A stretch of DNA of 41,103 nucleotides, from NCBI RefSeq assembly GCF_007989605.1, contig NZ_BJUL01000023.1, positions 1 to 41,103 of the forward strand, read 5' to 3'. Positions 1-9,328 of this stretch are shown here, piece by piece. The notes beneath the pieces were generated by a model that ran no database searches, was not told the origin of the DNA, and saw only the letters and a list, made by a program, of their open reading frames with translations. The DNA is from Vreelandella venusta (GTDB lineage: Bacteria > Pseudomonadota > Gammaproteobacteria > Pseudomonadales > Halomonadaceae). A program made the position numbers and the translations under genes. How positions within the stretch are numbered: position 1 is the first letter of the stretch; every line of letters starts with the position of its first letter.

Positions 1-98
1 GAGGAACTGCTCAAACACGGTGCGTAGTATACTGATAGAAACGCTCGGGTCAAGTATCGATTATAGGTTAACGGCTAGCCCCGGGTTTCTTGTGTCCG

Positions 99-104
99 TA
101 TAAT
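99..104 (+). promoter_or_regulatory. Possible -10 element for miaB
   Basis: A perfect TATAAT hexamer lies about 100 bp before the miaB start. The matching -35 position is weak, so this is only a candidate promoter. A second -10-like hexamer (TATACT) lies at 28-33. The first 200 bases hold no gene I can support. Confidence 0.3.
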
Positions 105-203
105 GCCGCCATTCAATGGCTGTACGTTACACTGCCCATTACGATTGCATTCATGTTTTCATTCATCCCTCGTCCCTCGACGACTCATAGATGACAGGTA
201 CCG

Positions 204-1547
204 ATGGCGAAGAAGCTCTTTATCAAAACGCACGGCTGCCAAATGAACGAGTACGACTCCTCGCGGATGGCAGATCTGCTCGGCGAATCTCACCAGCTGG
301 AATTGACCGATAACGAAAAAGAAGCCGACGTTATCTTGTTGAACACCTGCTCTATTCGCGAAAAAGCGCAGGACAAGGTGTTTCATCAACTGGGTCGCTG
401 GAAAAAGCTGAAAGACGCCAACCCAGACCTTGTGATTGGTGTTGGTGGTTGTGTGGCAAGCCAAGAAGGCGAGGCACTGCGTAAGCGCGCGCCTTTTGTC
501 GATATGATTTTTGGCCCACAAACGCTTCATCGCGTGCCAAAAATGCTGGACGCACGCAGTAGCAACCAGATTGCCGCGGTCGATGTCACTTTTCCAGAAA
601 TTGAAAAGTTTGATCACCTGCCACAGCCAAAATCTGATGGCGCAACCGCCTTTGTTTCTGTCATGGAAGGCTGCTCGAAATACTGCACATTCTGTGTTGT
701 GCCTTATACCCGCGGTGAAGAAGTCTCGCGCCCCTTTGAATCAGTTATTGATGAAGTCATTCACTTAGCCGACCAAGGGGTACGCGAAATTAACCTGCTT
801 GGCCAGAACGTGAATGCTTATCGCGGTGAAAATGACGAAGGCGATGAAATCGACCTTGCCGAGCTAATCGCCTGCGTTGCTGCAGTGGATGGCATTGATC
901 GCGTGCGTTTTACGACCTCTCACCCGGTGGAATTTACGGATAGCCTGGTCGATGCGTTTGCCGACATCCCGGAACTGGTGAGCCACCTACATTTACCGGT
1001 GCAGTCAGGTTCTGACCGTATTTTAAGTGCGATGAAGCGCGGCCATACTGCAGAAGAGTACATCGAGAAGATGGAGCGGATCCGCGCCAACCGCCCGGAT
1101 ATTAGCTTCTCTTCCGACTTTATCATCGGCTTCCCTGGCGAAACCGAAGAGGATTTCGAAGCCACGATGAACCTGATTCATCGCATCGGCTTTGATCACT
1201 CGTTTAGTTTTGTTTACTCGGCACGCCCAGGCACCCCCGCCTCCGGCCTGCCGGACGAAACGCCAGAAAGTGTCAAAAAACAGCGTCTCGCCATTTTGCA
1301 GGAGCGAATTCTGCAGCAGGCAGCTCAGATCAGTCGACGCATGGTGGGCACGACCCAGCGAGTTCTGGTATCCGGTTTTTCACCGCGAGACCCGGGCCAA
1401 CTCTCTGGGCGCACCGAGAATAACCGCGTGGTTAATTTCCGGGCGGCCAACCCAACAGAACTGATCGGCTACTTTGTAGACGTGGAGATTACTGAAGCGC
1501 TGCCCAACTCGCTGCGCGGCGATCTCGCCTCTCCAGAGCGTTATTAA
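204..1547 (+). CDS. miaB: tRNA-2-methylthio-N6-dimethylallyladenosine synthase MiaB
   Basis: MiaB is a cytoplasmic radical-SAM enzyme that adds the 2-methylthio group to i6A37 of tRNAs reading UNN codons. All six cluster cysteines are visible: C12, C49 and C83 in the N-terminal UPF0004 domain bind the auxiliary 4Fe-4S cluster, and C157, C161 and C164 (CSKYCTFC) form the radical-SAM cluster. A TRAM-type RNA-binding domain occupies roughly residues 380-442. The length of 447 residues is normal for the family. The ATG at 204 gives the canonical [15 protein letters not shown] start. The gene opens the conserved miaB-ybeZ-ybeY-corC-lnt series, 71 bp ahead of ybeZ. The function call is secure; I saw nothing unusual in it. 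Confidence 0.97.
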   Translation: MAKKLFIKTHGCQMNEYDSSRMADLLGESHQLELTDNEKEADVILLNTCSIREKAQDKVFHQLGRWKKLKDANPDLVIGVGGCVASQEGEALRKRAPFVDMIFGPQTLHRVPKMLDARSSNQIAAVDVTFPEIEKFDHLPQPKSDGATAFVSVMEGCSKYCTFCVVPYTRGEEVSRPFESVIDEVIHLADQGVREINLLGQNVNAYRGENDEGDEIDLAELIACVAAVDGIDRVRFTTSHPVEFTDSLVDAFADIPELVSHLHLPVQSGSDRILSAMKRGHTAEEYIEKMERIRANRPDISFSSDFIIGFPGETEEDFEATMNLIHRIGFDHSFSFVYSARPGTPASGLPDETPESVKKQRLAILQERILQQAAQISRRMVGTTQRVLVSGFSPRDPGQLSGRTENNRVVNFRAANPTELIGYFVDVEITEALPNSLRGDLASPERY

Positions 1548-1570
1548 CTGCTCACTTATCCTAGGTAATT

Positions 1571-1589
1571 GCCCCGGCATCGTCGGGGC
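1571..1589 (+). other. Intergenic stem-loop between miaB and ybeZ
   Basis: Six-base GC-only arms (GCCCCG/CGGGGC) enclose a 7-nt loop 24 bases after the miaB stop codon. No U-tract follows, so it may stabilise or partly attenuate the message rather than end it. ybeZ would then still be read through from upstream. Confidence 0.45.
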
Positions 1590-1618
1590 AGTAAGCTGAG
1601 TCTCACATACATCAACTA

Positions 1619-2713
1619 ATGGGTTTCTTACTCTTGAGCCAGCCATCACCTCAGGCCAATCGCATTATCACCCTAAGCCTTGAACCCAATGACCCGCAGC
1701 GTCTCGCTAGTCTCTGCGGCCAACAGGACGAGCATCTAAAGCTGATTGAGAGCCGCCTGGACGTGACGTTGCGCAACCGTGGCAACGTGTTTCAGCTGGC
1801 CGGCGCCGCCAATCGGATTAAAGCCGCTGCAAACGTGCTTGAGCACCTTTACCGTGAAACTGCGGCAGAGGAGCTTGAAGCAGATACAGTTCACCTCTTC
1901 CTTCAGGAATCTGGCTTAGAAGCGCTAGAAGAAGAGGAGGATAGCGACATTAACAGCGACGACGTGATCATGCGTACACCGCGCACCATGATTAAGCCTC
2001 GCGGCCTTAATCAGCAGCGCTACGTACAAAGCATTCGCGAGCACGATATCAATTTCGGTATTGGGCCTGCCGGTACGGGAAAAACGTACTTGGCGGTTGC
2101 CGCGGCAGTAGAAGCACTAAATCAGCAGGAAGTGCGCCGCATTCTGTTAGTCCGCCCAGCGGTAGAAGCAGGCGAAAAGCTAGGCTTTCTTCCTGGCGAC
2201 CTTGCCCAGAAAATCGATCCTTATCTCCGCCCGCTCTACGATGCGCTGTACGAGATGATCGGCTTCGAGCAGGTCGCTAAGCTAATTGAGCGCCAAGTGA
2301 TCGAAATTGCCCCGCTGGCTTATATGCGTGGGCGTACGCTGAATAACTCCTACATCATCCTGGACGAAAGCCAGAACACCACGCCGGAACAGATGAAGAT
2401 GTTCCTGACACGGATTGGCTTTGGCTCAACGGCGGTGATTACCGGTGATATTACCCAGGTAGATCTTCCCCGCGGACAGCGTTCTGGCCTTTCACAGGTG
2501 CTGGATGTTCTGAAGGACACTCCCGGCATCGGCGTGACCCACTTTGCTGCGAAAGACGTTGTACGTCACCCGCTGGTGCAGCGGATCATTGAAGCCTATG
2601 ACGAGTTTGAGTCGCAGCAGGAAGTTCAGGAGCGCGCTCGCCGTGAAGCTCGCCAACAGGAGCGCGAAGCCCGCATGCAGGCACTTGAGCGCACAGGAGA
2701 GGCACCTCGATGA
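1619..2713 (+). CDS. ybeZ: PhoH-family ATPase YbeZ
   Basis: This PhoH-like nucleotide-binding protein partners the endoribonuclease YbeY in ribosomal RNA maturation and quality control. A KH-like N-terminal region covers about residues 15-80, with an acidic linker near 104-116. The PhoH P-loop domain follows, with Walker A GPAGTGKT at 149-156 and a Walker B-type IILDESQ near 245. A charged Glu/Arg/Gln-rich tail runs from about 325 to the end. At 364 residues it is slightly longer than the E. coli protein (about 346). The chosen ATG adds a few hydrophobic residues before the conserved part, so a slightly later start cannot be ruled out. Its stop overlaps the ybeY start as ATGA, which indicates translational coupling. 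Confidence 0.95.
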   Translation: MGFLLLSQPSPQANRIITLSLEPNDPQRLASLCGQQDEHLKLIESRLDVTLRNRGNVFQLAGAANRIKAAANVLEHLYRETAAEELEADTVHLFLQESGLEALEEEEDSDINSDDVIMRTPRTMIKPRGLNQQRYVQSIREHDINFGIGPAGTGKTYLAVAAAVEALNQQEVRRILLVRPAVEAGEKLGFLPGDLAQKIDPYLRPLYDALYEMIGFEQVAKLIERQVIEIAPLAYMRGRTLNNSYIILDESQNTTPEQMKMFLTRIGFGSTAVITGDITQVDLPRGQRSGLSQVLDVLKDTPGIGVTHFAAKDVVRHPLVQRIIEAYDEFESQQEVQERARREARQQEREARMQALERTGEAPR

Positions 2714-3171
2714 GTAACATCGTGATTGACCGCCAGGCGGCCATCAATGAGCCGTTGCTTCCTACCCTTGAGCAGCTCACCCACTGGGTGGGCTGCGTCT
2801 TCTCACACCACCCCGATGATGACCGCTTAGAGCTGACGATTCGCTTTGTGGATGAAGCAGAAAGCCAAGCACTCAATCGAGATTATCGGGGTAATGATAA
2901 ATCAACCAACGTACTCTCGTTTCCTTTTGAGAATCCTCCCGGCGTCTGTTTACCGTTACTTGGCGACCTGATTATTTGCCATGCCGTGGTTGCCCATGAA
3001 GCCAAAGAACAACAGAAGCCTCTTGAGCATCATTACGCGCACATGGTGGTGCACGGCACACTGCACTTAATGGGCTATGACCACATTGAAGAGCAAGAAG
3101 CGGAAGAAATGGAACAATTAGAGCGCGAGCTGCTTGCCACTCTCAATATTCCTGACCCGTATCACGAGTAA
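2710..3171 (+). CDS. ybeY: Endoribonuclease YbeY (16S rRNA maturation)
   Basis: YbeY is a single-domain zinc-dependent endoribonuclease involved in 16S rRNA 3'-end processing and 70S ribosome quality control. The family signature H-G-x-L-H-L-x-G-Y-D-H is intact, with metal-ligand histidines at 115, 119 and 125. The conserved NVLSFPF segment lies near residues 67-73. The length of 153 residues is typical. The start overlaps the ybeZ stop by four bases, so the two proteins are probably made in coupled amounts. After ybeY the operon is interrupted by about 300 bp containing an inverted-repeat element. Confidence 0.96.
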   Translation: MSNIVIDRQAAINEPLLPTLEQLTHWVGCVFSHHPDDDRLELTIRFVDEAESQALNRDYRGNDKSTNVLSFPFENPPGVCLPLLGDLIICHAVVAHEAKEQQKPLEHHYAHMVVHGTLHLMGYDHIEEQEAEEMEQLERELLATLNIPDPYHE

Positions 3172-3479
3172 GCTGTTAACCTGATCGATAATTACTTTTA
3201 GGGTGGTGTATCCCCCGACTCAGTGATAAAACGACAGGCTGTTTACCTGTAGCCATCTTCACATAGGAAGCCTCTGATTAATGTGATGAGCGCAGGCCAG
3301 ACAAGGCAAAAATTAACGAAAAAAGCACCGGACTCACGTTCGAGGCGATTTTTAACGCAGTATGGCCAAGCGTAGTTAATCAGAGGTTTCATAGCTGTTT
3401 TTTAGTAGTGCTTTGACGTACTGTTTGCACACAACTATTTGCAAGTCACTATTTGCACGTAATAGAGAGATTAGACGCA
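3172..3479. other. 308-bp ybeY-corC spacer
   Basis: No coding sequence is supported here. The stretch holds an inverted-repeat element (separate entry) at its centre. A short stretch with repeated TTTGCA words (3424-3456) follows just before corC. The spacing is unusual because ybeY and corC are normally close neighbours. corC may therefore have gained its own promoter. Confidence 0.5.
3267..3390. repeat. MITE-like dispersed inverted-repeat element
   Basis: The element is about 124 bp and bounded by near-perfect terminal inverted repeats. The left arm is gaagCCTCTGATTAA and the right arm, read in reverse complement, is gaaaCCTCTGATTAA (14 of 15 identical). Inside there is further weak dyad symmetry around the words GGCCA and TTAACG. 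It carries no ORF. Such short ORF-free elements with long terminal repeats are typical of non-autonomous mobile or palindromic dispersed repeats. The mobility class is an inference. Confidence 0.65.
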
Positions 3480-4373
3480 ATGAGCGAAGACCGATCGAGC
3501 AACTCAAATCAAAAATCCTGGCTCGAGAAACTCTTTGGCGCCCTTTCCGGAGACAATGACGAACCTAGCTCCCGCGATGAGCTAATGACGTTTTTACGCC
3601 ACACCGCAGGAAAACTGAAACTAGATCAAGACGCTATTATGATTATTGAAGGCGCTCTTGAAATCAGCGATCAGCAAGTGCGTGAAATATTAATTCCACG
3701 CTCTCAGGTGTCGGCCATTACCCTTGATCAAACCAGCGATGGCTATTTGCCATTAATTCAAGAAACAGGGCACTCCCGCTATCCGGTCATTGGCGAGAAT
3801 CTTGACGATGTAAAAGGCATTTTACTGGTTAAAGATTTGCTCCCCCTGCTCTCTCAAACGCAAGAAAGCCGTGATGCCTTTAAGCTGGAAGACGTGCTGC
3901 GCCCGGCAATGTTTATTCCCGAGTCCAAACGCCTAAACAGCTTGCTGAAAGAGTTTCGTGATACCCACAATCACATGGCCATTGTGGTGGATGAGTACGG
4001 CGGCACAGCGGGTATTATTACTATCGAAGATATTCTGGAGCAGATCGTTGGGGATATCGAAGATGAGCATGATACCGATGAAGAGGACGATATCCGCACG
4101 CTGGACAATGGCCACTTCGCCATTCGTGCTCTCACACCGATTGAAGACTTCAACGAACGCTTTGGCAGCGAATTTTCTGATGACGAATTCGATACCGTGG
4201 GTGGCCTTGTGATGCAACAATTTGGTCACTTACCAGGCCGTGGCGAACATACGAGCCTGGGCGGCTGGCGGTTCGTCATTCTTAATGCCGATAATCGGCG
4301 CATCCGGTTGCTGGAAGCTTATCCCGATGACACTAGTGAAAATGCTACCGATGGCGACCACAGCAACGGCTAG
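3480..4373 (+). CDS. corC: CorC/YbeX-family CBS-domain protein
   Basis: This is a cytosolic CBS-pair protein of the CorC/YbeX family, linked in enterobacteria to magnesium/cobalt efflux and, more recently, to ribosome metabolism. Two CBS motifs occupy about residues 70-190 (conserved IPRSQ, SRYPV, DEYGGTAGIITIEDILEQIVGDI). A CorC/HlyC C-terminal domain follows at about 200-285 (DTVGGLVM, GHLPGRGE). I chose the ATG at 3480, giving 297 residues and an MSEDRS start like the E. coli protein. An upstream TTG at 3453 is open in frame but adds residues without family support. There is no transmembrane DUF21 domain. The gene follows a 300-bp spacer carrying a repeat, so it may be transcribed partly on its own. 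lnt begins 37 bp downstream. Confidence 0.93.
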   Translation: MSEDRSSNSNQKSWLEKLFGALSGDNDEPSSRDELMTFLRHTAGKLKLDQDAIMIIEGALEISDQQVREILIPRSQVSAITLDQTSDGYLPLIQETGHSRYPVIGENLDDVKGILLVKDLLPLLSQTQESRDAFKLEDVLRPAMFIPESKRLNSLLKEFRDTHNHMAIVVDEYGGTAGIITIEDILEQIVGDIEDEHDTDEEDDIRTLDNGHFAIRALTPIEDFNERFGSEFSDDEFDTVGGLVMQQFGHLPGRGEHTSLGGWRFVILNADNRRIRLLEAYPDDTSENATDGDHSNG

Positions 4374-4410
4374 CTAACCGCCCACTTCAACCTGCCGATA
4401 GGATATCACC

Positions 4411-5868
4411 ATGGGGTTGACGCCCACCTTTGCACTTCAACTGCTGGCTGCCCTGGTGGCCGGTGGTTTCACGACGCTTACCGCTTCACCGTTTGAATTA
4501 TGGTGGCTAGGCCCCATCGCCATCGGCCTGCTTTATGTTGGCCTGCATACATTAAGTCCTGCTCAAGCAGCGCTAAAAGGCTGGCTATACGGCGTAGCGC
4601 TCTTCGCCAGCGGCACTTCTTGGGTATACGTATCCATTCACGACTACGGCTATACCGGCGTTCCCCTGGCGGTATTTCTGACCGCTCTGTTTGTGTCCGT
4701 ATTAGCCCTCTTTTTTGCAGGCACGTTTTGGCTTTATCGACGTTTTTGCAGCCCGCGCTGGGCATTGGCTAGCTTTGCAGGGGCATGGGTGCTAGGGGAA
4801 GTGCTGCGCACTTATCTGTTTACCGGCTTTCCGTGGCTACTGGTTGGCTCCAGCTATGTGGATTCACCGCTGGCCAACTGGGCACCAGTAGGCGGTGTTT
4901 ACTTGCTTTCCTTACTGGTTGTGCTCACCGGCACCTTAGGCGCTGAACTGCTGCGACGCCAATGGTGGGCAGCACTGCCATTAGCCGCTATTTGGTTCAT
5001 CCCGCTGGCACTGCCCTCACTTTGGACAACACCAGCAAGCGAGCCCACCCGCGTTGCGCTACTTCAGGGTAACCTACCCCAGCTATTAAAGTGGACCTCC
5101 GAAGGCCAGCGCGTAGCAGCCAATACTTATAGCGATTTAACCCGCCGTGTCGCGGATGATGCCGACCTCATTTTGTGGCCCGAAACCGCCCTACCAATGA
5201 TCGATAACCAAGCTCGCCCGGTGTTAGAACGCGTACAAGCCAACTTACCGCCCAGCACTGCGCTATTAACTGGCATTGTCCAACTCGACGAGGACAACCG
5301 TTATTTCAATAGTGTGATTGGTGTTGGCAACGTAGAGGGCAATTACCAAAAAGAGCACCTCGTGCCGTTTGGCGAATACTTGCCGCTTGAAAGTGTGTTA
5401 CGGGGTGCTATCGACTTCTTTGATCTACCAATGTCGAGTTTTTCTAAAGGCGCCTCCGAACAAACGCCCATGCAGGCCGCCGGCGTGACCATTGGCAACG
5501 CTATTTGCTATGAGATTATCTACCCGCAACTGGTGGCACGCCGTGCAGCAGACAGCGACGTGATTGTAACGGTATCTAATGACACTTGGTTTGGCGCTTC
5601 CATTGGCCCACACCAACACTTGCAAATGGCCCGCCTGCGCGCGCTAGAGAATGGCCGTTACGTCGTGCGCGCCACCAGCAACGGCATTACCGCGATTATT
5701 AATCCCCGTGGCGAGCTGGTAGATAGCGCCGCACAATTTGAAACCACCTACCTTATTGGCGAATTTTACGCCATGAAAGGGGCAACACCGTTTACCCGCA
5801 CAGGTAGTTGGCCTGCATGGCTATTCGCTGGCCTACTACTGTTACCGGGCTTGATACGCAAGCGTTAA
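4411..5868 (+). CDS. lnt: Apolipoprotein N-acyltransferase Lnt
   Basis: Lnt is the inner-membrane enzyme that attaches the third acyl chain to the N-terminal cysteine of lipoproteins, the last step of lipoprotein maturation. The N-terminal half (about residues 8-205) carries several hydrophobic membrane helices. The periplasmic nitrilase-like domain follows, with the expected catalytic Glu258 (WPETALP), Lys314 (YQKEHLVPFGEY) and Cys366 (NAICYE). One more helix closes the protein, which ends in a basic RKR. The length of 485 residues is slightly below the E. coli enzyme (512). The ATG is preceded by AGGATATCACC, a good ribosome binding site. It sits next to corC, as in E. coli. Confidence 0.96.
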   Translation: MGLTPTFALQLLAALVAGGFTTLTASPFELWWLGPIAIGLLYVGLHTLSPAQAALKGWLYGVALFASGTSWVYVSIHDYGYTGVPLAVFLTALFVSVLALFFAGTFWLYRRFCSPRWALASFAGAWVLGEVLRTYLFTGFPWLLVGSSYVDSPLANWAPVGGVYLLSLLVVLTGTLGAELLRRQWWAALPLAAIWFIPLALPSLWTTPASEPTRVALLQGNLPQLLKWTSEGQRVAANTYSDLTRRVADDADLILWPETALPMIDNQARPVLERVQANLPPSTALLTGIVQLDEDNRYFNSVIGVGNVEGNYQKEHLVPFGEYLPLESVLRGAIDFFDLPMSSFSKGASEQTPMQAAGVTIGNAICYEIIYPQLVARRAADSDVIVTVSNDTWFGASIGPHQHLQMARLRALENGRYVVRATSNGITAIINPRGELVDSAAQFETTYLIGEFYAMKGATPFTRTGSWPAWLFAGLLLLPGLIRKR

Positions 5869-5893
5869 AACCAAGAAGGCCGTTTCCAGTGGA

Positions 5894-5916
5894 CAAGGGC
5901 GGTGTAACCGCCCTTG
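5894..5916 (+). terminator. Stem-loop after lnt
   Basis: Perfect 9-bp arms (CAAGGGCGG/CCGCCCTTG) around a 5-nt loop begin 25 bases after the lnt stop. There is no U-run, so it is either a weak intrinsic terminator or a 3'-end protecting hairpin. It is the likely end of the miaB-lnt transcript. Confidence 0.55.
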
Positions 5917-6011
5917 CTAAGCCATGCGTATCAGTTGAATTATCGTCGCAGTGCCAAGTGCTGGTGCATACGTTGCAAGAATATAGATACTATCGAACCA
6001 ATGATTACCTA

Positions 6012-6049
6012 TGATCAGTGCCCGCTTAATATTATTCAGGCACTGGTCA
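6012..6049. other. Second stem-loop between lnt and the amidohydrolase gene
   Basis: Eleven-base arms (TGATCAGTGCC/GGCACTGGTCA, one T.G pair) enclose a 16-nt AT-rich loop in the convergent intergenic region. It may help end either transcript, but no U-run is present on either side. Confidence 0.35.
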
Positions 6050-6105
6050 ACAAGTAATAAAATGTCGTTTTAGCAGAAAATTTTTAAAATTATATTCAGC
6101 GGTTG

Positions 6106-7587
6106 TTATAGCTGCTCTTTATAAATTCGCCCGCCTTTCATAATCATTCGAAGATTGCTCTCTGGATCGTTTAGAAAGTCTAGATCGCGACTTGGATCGC
6201 CATCGACGACCAACAGATCAGCTAGTGCACCCGGTTCAATTCGTCCAAGTACACCAGGATAGGGATTACGAGGACCGGAAAGTGACAACAAATCACCGTT
6301 ATGCCCAGTTGCCATTGCCAATACGGTTAGCGGATCGTAAAAGCGCGTCAATTTTGCCAAATGTCGCAGCTGGTTCGGGGTGTTTTTAGGGCTAAAAAGA
6401 ATGTCTGTACCCCAGGCAGTTTTCACATTAAACCGCTGCGCCATTTCATAAGCGCGTACGGTGCCTTCAGCTACTTGGCGCTGAGACTCTCGGCGCGCGG
6501 CATCAGGATAAACGTTGGCATCTTCATCTTGTAGGAAAGGCTGAAGGCTCCACCATGCGCCCTCTCCAGCCATCATTCTTACCGATTCTTCATCGGCTAA
6601 TTGGCCATGCTCAATCGACTTAACACCAGCCCGCAGAGCGCGCTGTATGCCGCGGGGCGTATATACATGCACCATCACATAGGTGCCCCAGTCATCGGCA
6701 GCCTCAACCGCTGCGCGTAGTTCTCGTTCTGTAAACTGAGTACTGTCTAAAGGGTCGTAGAGCGATGCTACTCCACCGCCTGCCATCAACTTGATCTGCG
6801 AGGAGCCTAGCATTAGCTGCTCGCGCGTGCGCCTAAGCACTTCAGCCTCACCATCCGCAATCATTGCAACGCCTTGACGTTCTGCTTCACTTAGCGGCGT
6901 TGTGCTGCCACGAGGTACGTCATGGCGCATTCTAAAATCACCGTGCCCCGATGTTTGAGAAATCATCGCCCCTGCGGGAAACACCCTAGGGCCATTCACG
7001 ATCCCTTCATCAATAGCACGCTTTAACGCAAACGATGGCCCTCCCACATCCCTGACTGAAGTCACGCCACGCATTAAGGTTCGCTCTGCTTCTCTGGCTG
7101 CCACCAAATGCACATAGCCAATATCAGCAGTCATAGCTTCCACTTGAGAGATGGCTGCCAAGGTAGTATGCCAATGGGCATCAATCAAACCGGGCATCAA
7201 TACACGACCGCCGCAATCAATGACATTAATACCGCCCACCTCGCCACTACCGTCCAGAATAGCGTCGATACGGCCACTCTCTACCCTAACGGATACGCCA
7301 TCACGCAGCGGGCCACCACTGCCATCAAACAGGCTTAAATTGGTTAACAGTAGCGGTCCATCATCGGCTTTTGGTTGTTGGCCAACGGCAAACGGCACAT
7401 GTAAACCTGCGAAGAGTGCCATCACCGCCGCTGTTCCCCCAAGCATTTGGCGACGGGTTATTTCTGCCATCACCCGTTCATGAAAGCGTTGCAATATCGG
7501 CGACCCACAACAGCATGCCCCGTGGCTATGATGGGCGTGGACATCTGTTAACACTGGCGAAAATAAAGAACGGGCACTCGGGGGCAT
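6106..7587 (-). CDS. Metal-dependent amidohydrolase, probably Tat-exported
   Basis: The fold is of the amidohydrolase superfamily, closest in feel to imidazolonepropionase/Xaa-Pro dipeptidase-like hydrolases. The metal-binding HxH is at H138/H140 (IDAHWH), and a KLMAGGG segment carries the probable bridging lysine. Further metal histidines lie in MVHVY and IEHGQ, and the catalytic aspartate is in AWGTD. The C-terminal GALADLLVVDGDP motif is typical. A twin-arginine motif (TRRQML at 44-49) precedes a hydrophobic stretch, suggesting Tat export. It is unusually deep in the protein, behind a His/Cys-rich 40-residue leader. I chose the ATG at 7587 because GAGG lies 8 bases before it. A TTG at 7632 and an internal ATG at 7470 are alternatives. 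The substrate is unknown. It stands alone on the minus strand. Confidence 0.85.
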   Translation of the reverse strand: MPPSARSLFSPVLTDVHAHHSHGACCCGSPILQRFHERVMAEITRRQMLGGTAAVMALFAGLHVPFAVGQQPKADDGPLLLTNLSLFDGSGGPLRDGVSVRVESGRIDAILDGSGEVGGINVIDCGGRVLMPGLIDAHWHTTLAAISQVEAMTADIGYVHLVAAREAERTLMRGVTSVRDVGGPSFALKRAIDEGIVNGPRVFPAGAMISQTSGHGDFRMRHDVPRGSTTPLSEAERQGVAMIADGEAEVLRRTREQLMLGSSQIKLMAGGGVASLYDPLDSTQFTERELRAAVEAADDWGTYVMVHVYTPRGIQRALRAGVKSIEHGQLADEESVRMMAGEGAWWSLQPFLQDEDANVYPDAARRESQRQVAEGTVRAYEMAQRFNVKTAWGTDILFSPKNTPNQLRHLAKLTRFYDPLTVLAMATGHNGDLLSLSGPRNPYPGVLGRIEPGALADLLVVDGDPSRDLDFLNDPESNLRMIMKGGRIYKEQL

Positions 7588-7894
7588 GGCTAGAGCCTCG
7601 ATTAGCAGTAAGAAGTACAAGCAACTTTTCAAGACTTAAATCCAGAAGACCAAGTCAAATTTATTCCAATTAACACTACTTAATATATCTCAAATTACCC
7701 AACAGGCAATTTCATAACAGTCGCTTTATTGAAAACTTGCAATGAATGCTAGCCAGCTAACATAGATCACTAACGCTTTTGGCGATGATCAACGAAAAAC
7801 CAACGAATTTCCGATAAACTTTTTTCATTTATTGTGCTTAACACCTACATTGTGGTTTAACATTTTTAATAAACAACAAATGAGGTGATGAGTT
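7588..7894. other. 307-bp divergent spacer, amidohydrolase / efflux operon
   Basis: This AT-rich region must contain the promoters of the amidohydrolase (-) and of the export operon (+). I see no clear -35/-10 pair, operator or RNA gene. The plus-strand end carries a strong ribosome binding site (GAGGTGA at 7882-7888) for the GTG start at 7895. Confidence 0.4.
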
Positions 7895-9328
7895 GTGAAA
7901 AGCTCGGGCATTTTTTTATGGGCATTACTACTTGTGATAGCCACAGCGTCACCCAGCCAATCTGCTCAAGCACAACCACTCGCACTAGAAGACGCTTGGC
8001 AACAACTGCGCAGTCAAGACGATGATGTTGCCGCAGGACAAGCCGCCCAACAACGCGCCGCTGCACTGCTTTCCACCCGCGATAATTTACTGCTGCCTCA
8101 AATAGACCTGTTAGGCTCTTATACCCATCTCGATAACCCAATTGAAGTAGACGCACTTGCGCTTAATCCGCTTAGCAGCGTAGCTGACTCTTTGCCTGGC
8201 CAACTGTTAGTTGACCTTATTGGTGGTCCCAATGCATTTCGTACACCAGTCACTAACCGCAATGTTGCCAGAAGCTCGTTAGCAATGTTTTGGCCGCTCT
8301 ATACGGGGGGCAAAATCAGCTCTGCGCGGGAACTATTAACTCTGGAAGAGCGGGAAGCCTCCCTGTTACTTGAAGAGGTCTACCGAGTCCGTTTCATGGA
8401 TCTAGTAACCGCTTATTACGGACTAGTCATGGCAGAGCGGGCGCTGGCGACTCAACAGCAAGCTGAAGACACCCTTGCTCAGCATTACCGCTCTGCTCGT
8501 GCACTTGAAGAGCAGTATCAAATTGCCCGGGTAGAACGCTTAGCCGCCGAAGCAGCCTATGATCGTTCACGCATCACTACCCGCGCTATTCGCGAACAGC
8601 GTGATAGCGCCCAGCAAGCATTAGCGTCGTTGGTGCACTATGCACCTTCTGGATCTAGCTTAGGAGGTCACTCATCGGGCCCAACGCCTACGTCTCCCCT
8701 GTTTACGCTTGCGTCGCTGCCACCGATTGTGCATTTTCAACCAGGGCTAGCCGACCATCCTGCTCTCAGGCTATTAGCTAATACCCAGGCACAGGCTGAA
8801 AGCGTCGTTGAGGCAAGCCGTGGACTTTATCATCCCAATGTTTTCATGTTTGGCAGCTACAACCTTTATGAAGACGACTCTTTAGCAAGCGATCTCACAC
8901 CGGACTGGCTGGTTGGCGTTGGCGTCAGCATGCCACTGGTAGACCGTAGTGGACGGAGTGGCAAAGTACAGGCAGCGGTGAGCACTGTTTCGGAATTACG
9001 CTATCGCCAGCAAGCCGCTTCCCGCAAGCTGGAATTACTGCTTGACCAACACTACCGTGAAGCGAACCAAGCGCTTGAAGAATATAACGACCTCGCAAGT
9101 ACAGTGGCGTTGGCAGAAGAGAGCCTGCGCCTGCAAACACTGGCTTTCTCAGAAGGGGTTGGTCGAGCGCTTGATGTGATTGATGCCCAAACCTTTCTAT
9201 CCACGACCCACACGCGCCGTGATGCTGCCGCCTTCCGGTTCGTCATGTCACTTACCCAGTTACTCAGTATTACAGGTCAACAAGAAGCACTGTTTGCTTA
9301 CCTTAGCGAGGGGGATCCAATTCCGTGA
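7895..9328 (+). CDS. TolC-family outer-membrane efflux protein
   Basis: This is an outer-membrane channel of the TolC/OEP family, the exit duct of a tripartite export system. It has a Sec signal peptide (basic MKSS, hydrophobic core, cleavage probably after SQSAQA near residue 26). Two long alpha-helical OEP repeats rich in Ala, Gln and Glu follow, typical of the periplasmic barrel. At 477 residues it is of normal size. The start is a GTG preceded by GAGGTGA at a good distance. Its stop overlaps the start of the membrane-fusion gene (GTGA), so it is the first gene of a coupled four-gene operon. The substrate is not predictable. Confidence 0.9.
   Translation: MKSSGIFLWALLLVIATASPSQSAQAQPLALEDAWQQLRSQDDDVAAGQAAQQRAAALLSTRDNLLLPQIDLLGSYTHLDNPIEVDALALNPLSSVADSLPGQLLVDLIGGPNAFRTPVTNRNVARSSLAMFWPLYTGGKISSARELLTLEEREASLLLEEVYRVRFMDLVTAYYGLVMAERALATQQQAEDTLAQHYRSARALEEQYQIARVERLAAEAAYDRSRITTRAIREQRDSAQQALASLVHYAPSGSSLGGHSSGPTPTSPLFTLASLPPIVHFQPGLADHPALRLLANTQAQAESVVEASRGLYHPNVFMFGSYNLYEDDSLASDLTPDWLVGVGVSMPLVDRSGRSGKVQAAVSTVSELRYRQQAASRKLELLLDQHYREANQALEEYNDLASTVALAEESLRLQTLAFSEGVGRALDVIDAQTFLSTTHTRRDAAAFRFVMSLTQLLSITGQQEALFAYLSEGDPIP

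Noticed and set aside
159..617. A 152-codon minus-strand frame inside miaB, and similar long antisense frames in phaC, aroC, the symporter and yadG
   Set aside because: They are mirror effects of strong codon bias in real genes; none has a start site or a domain.
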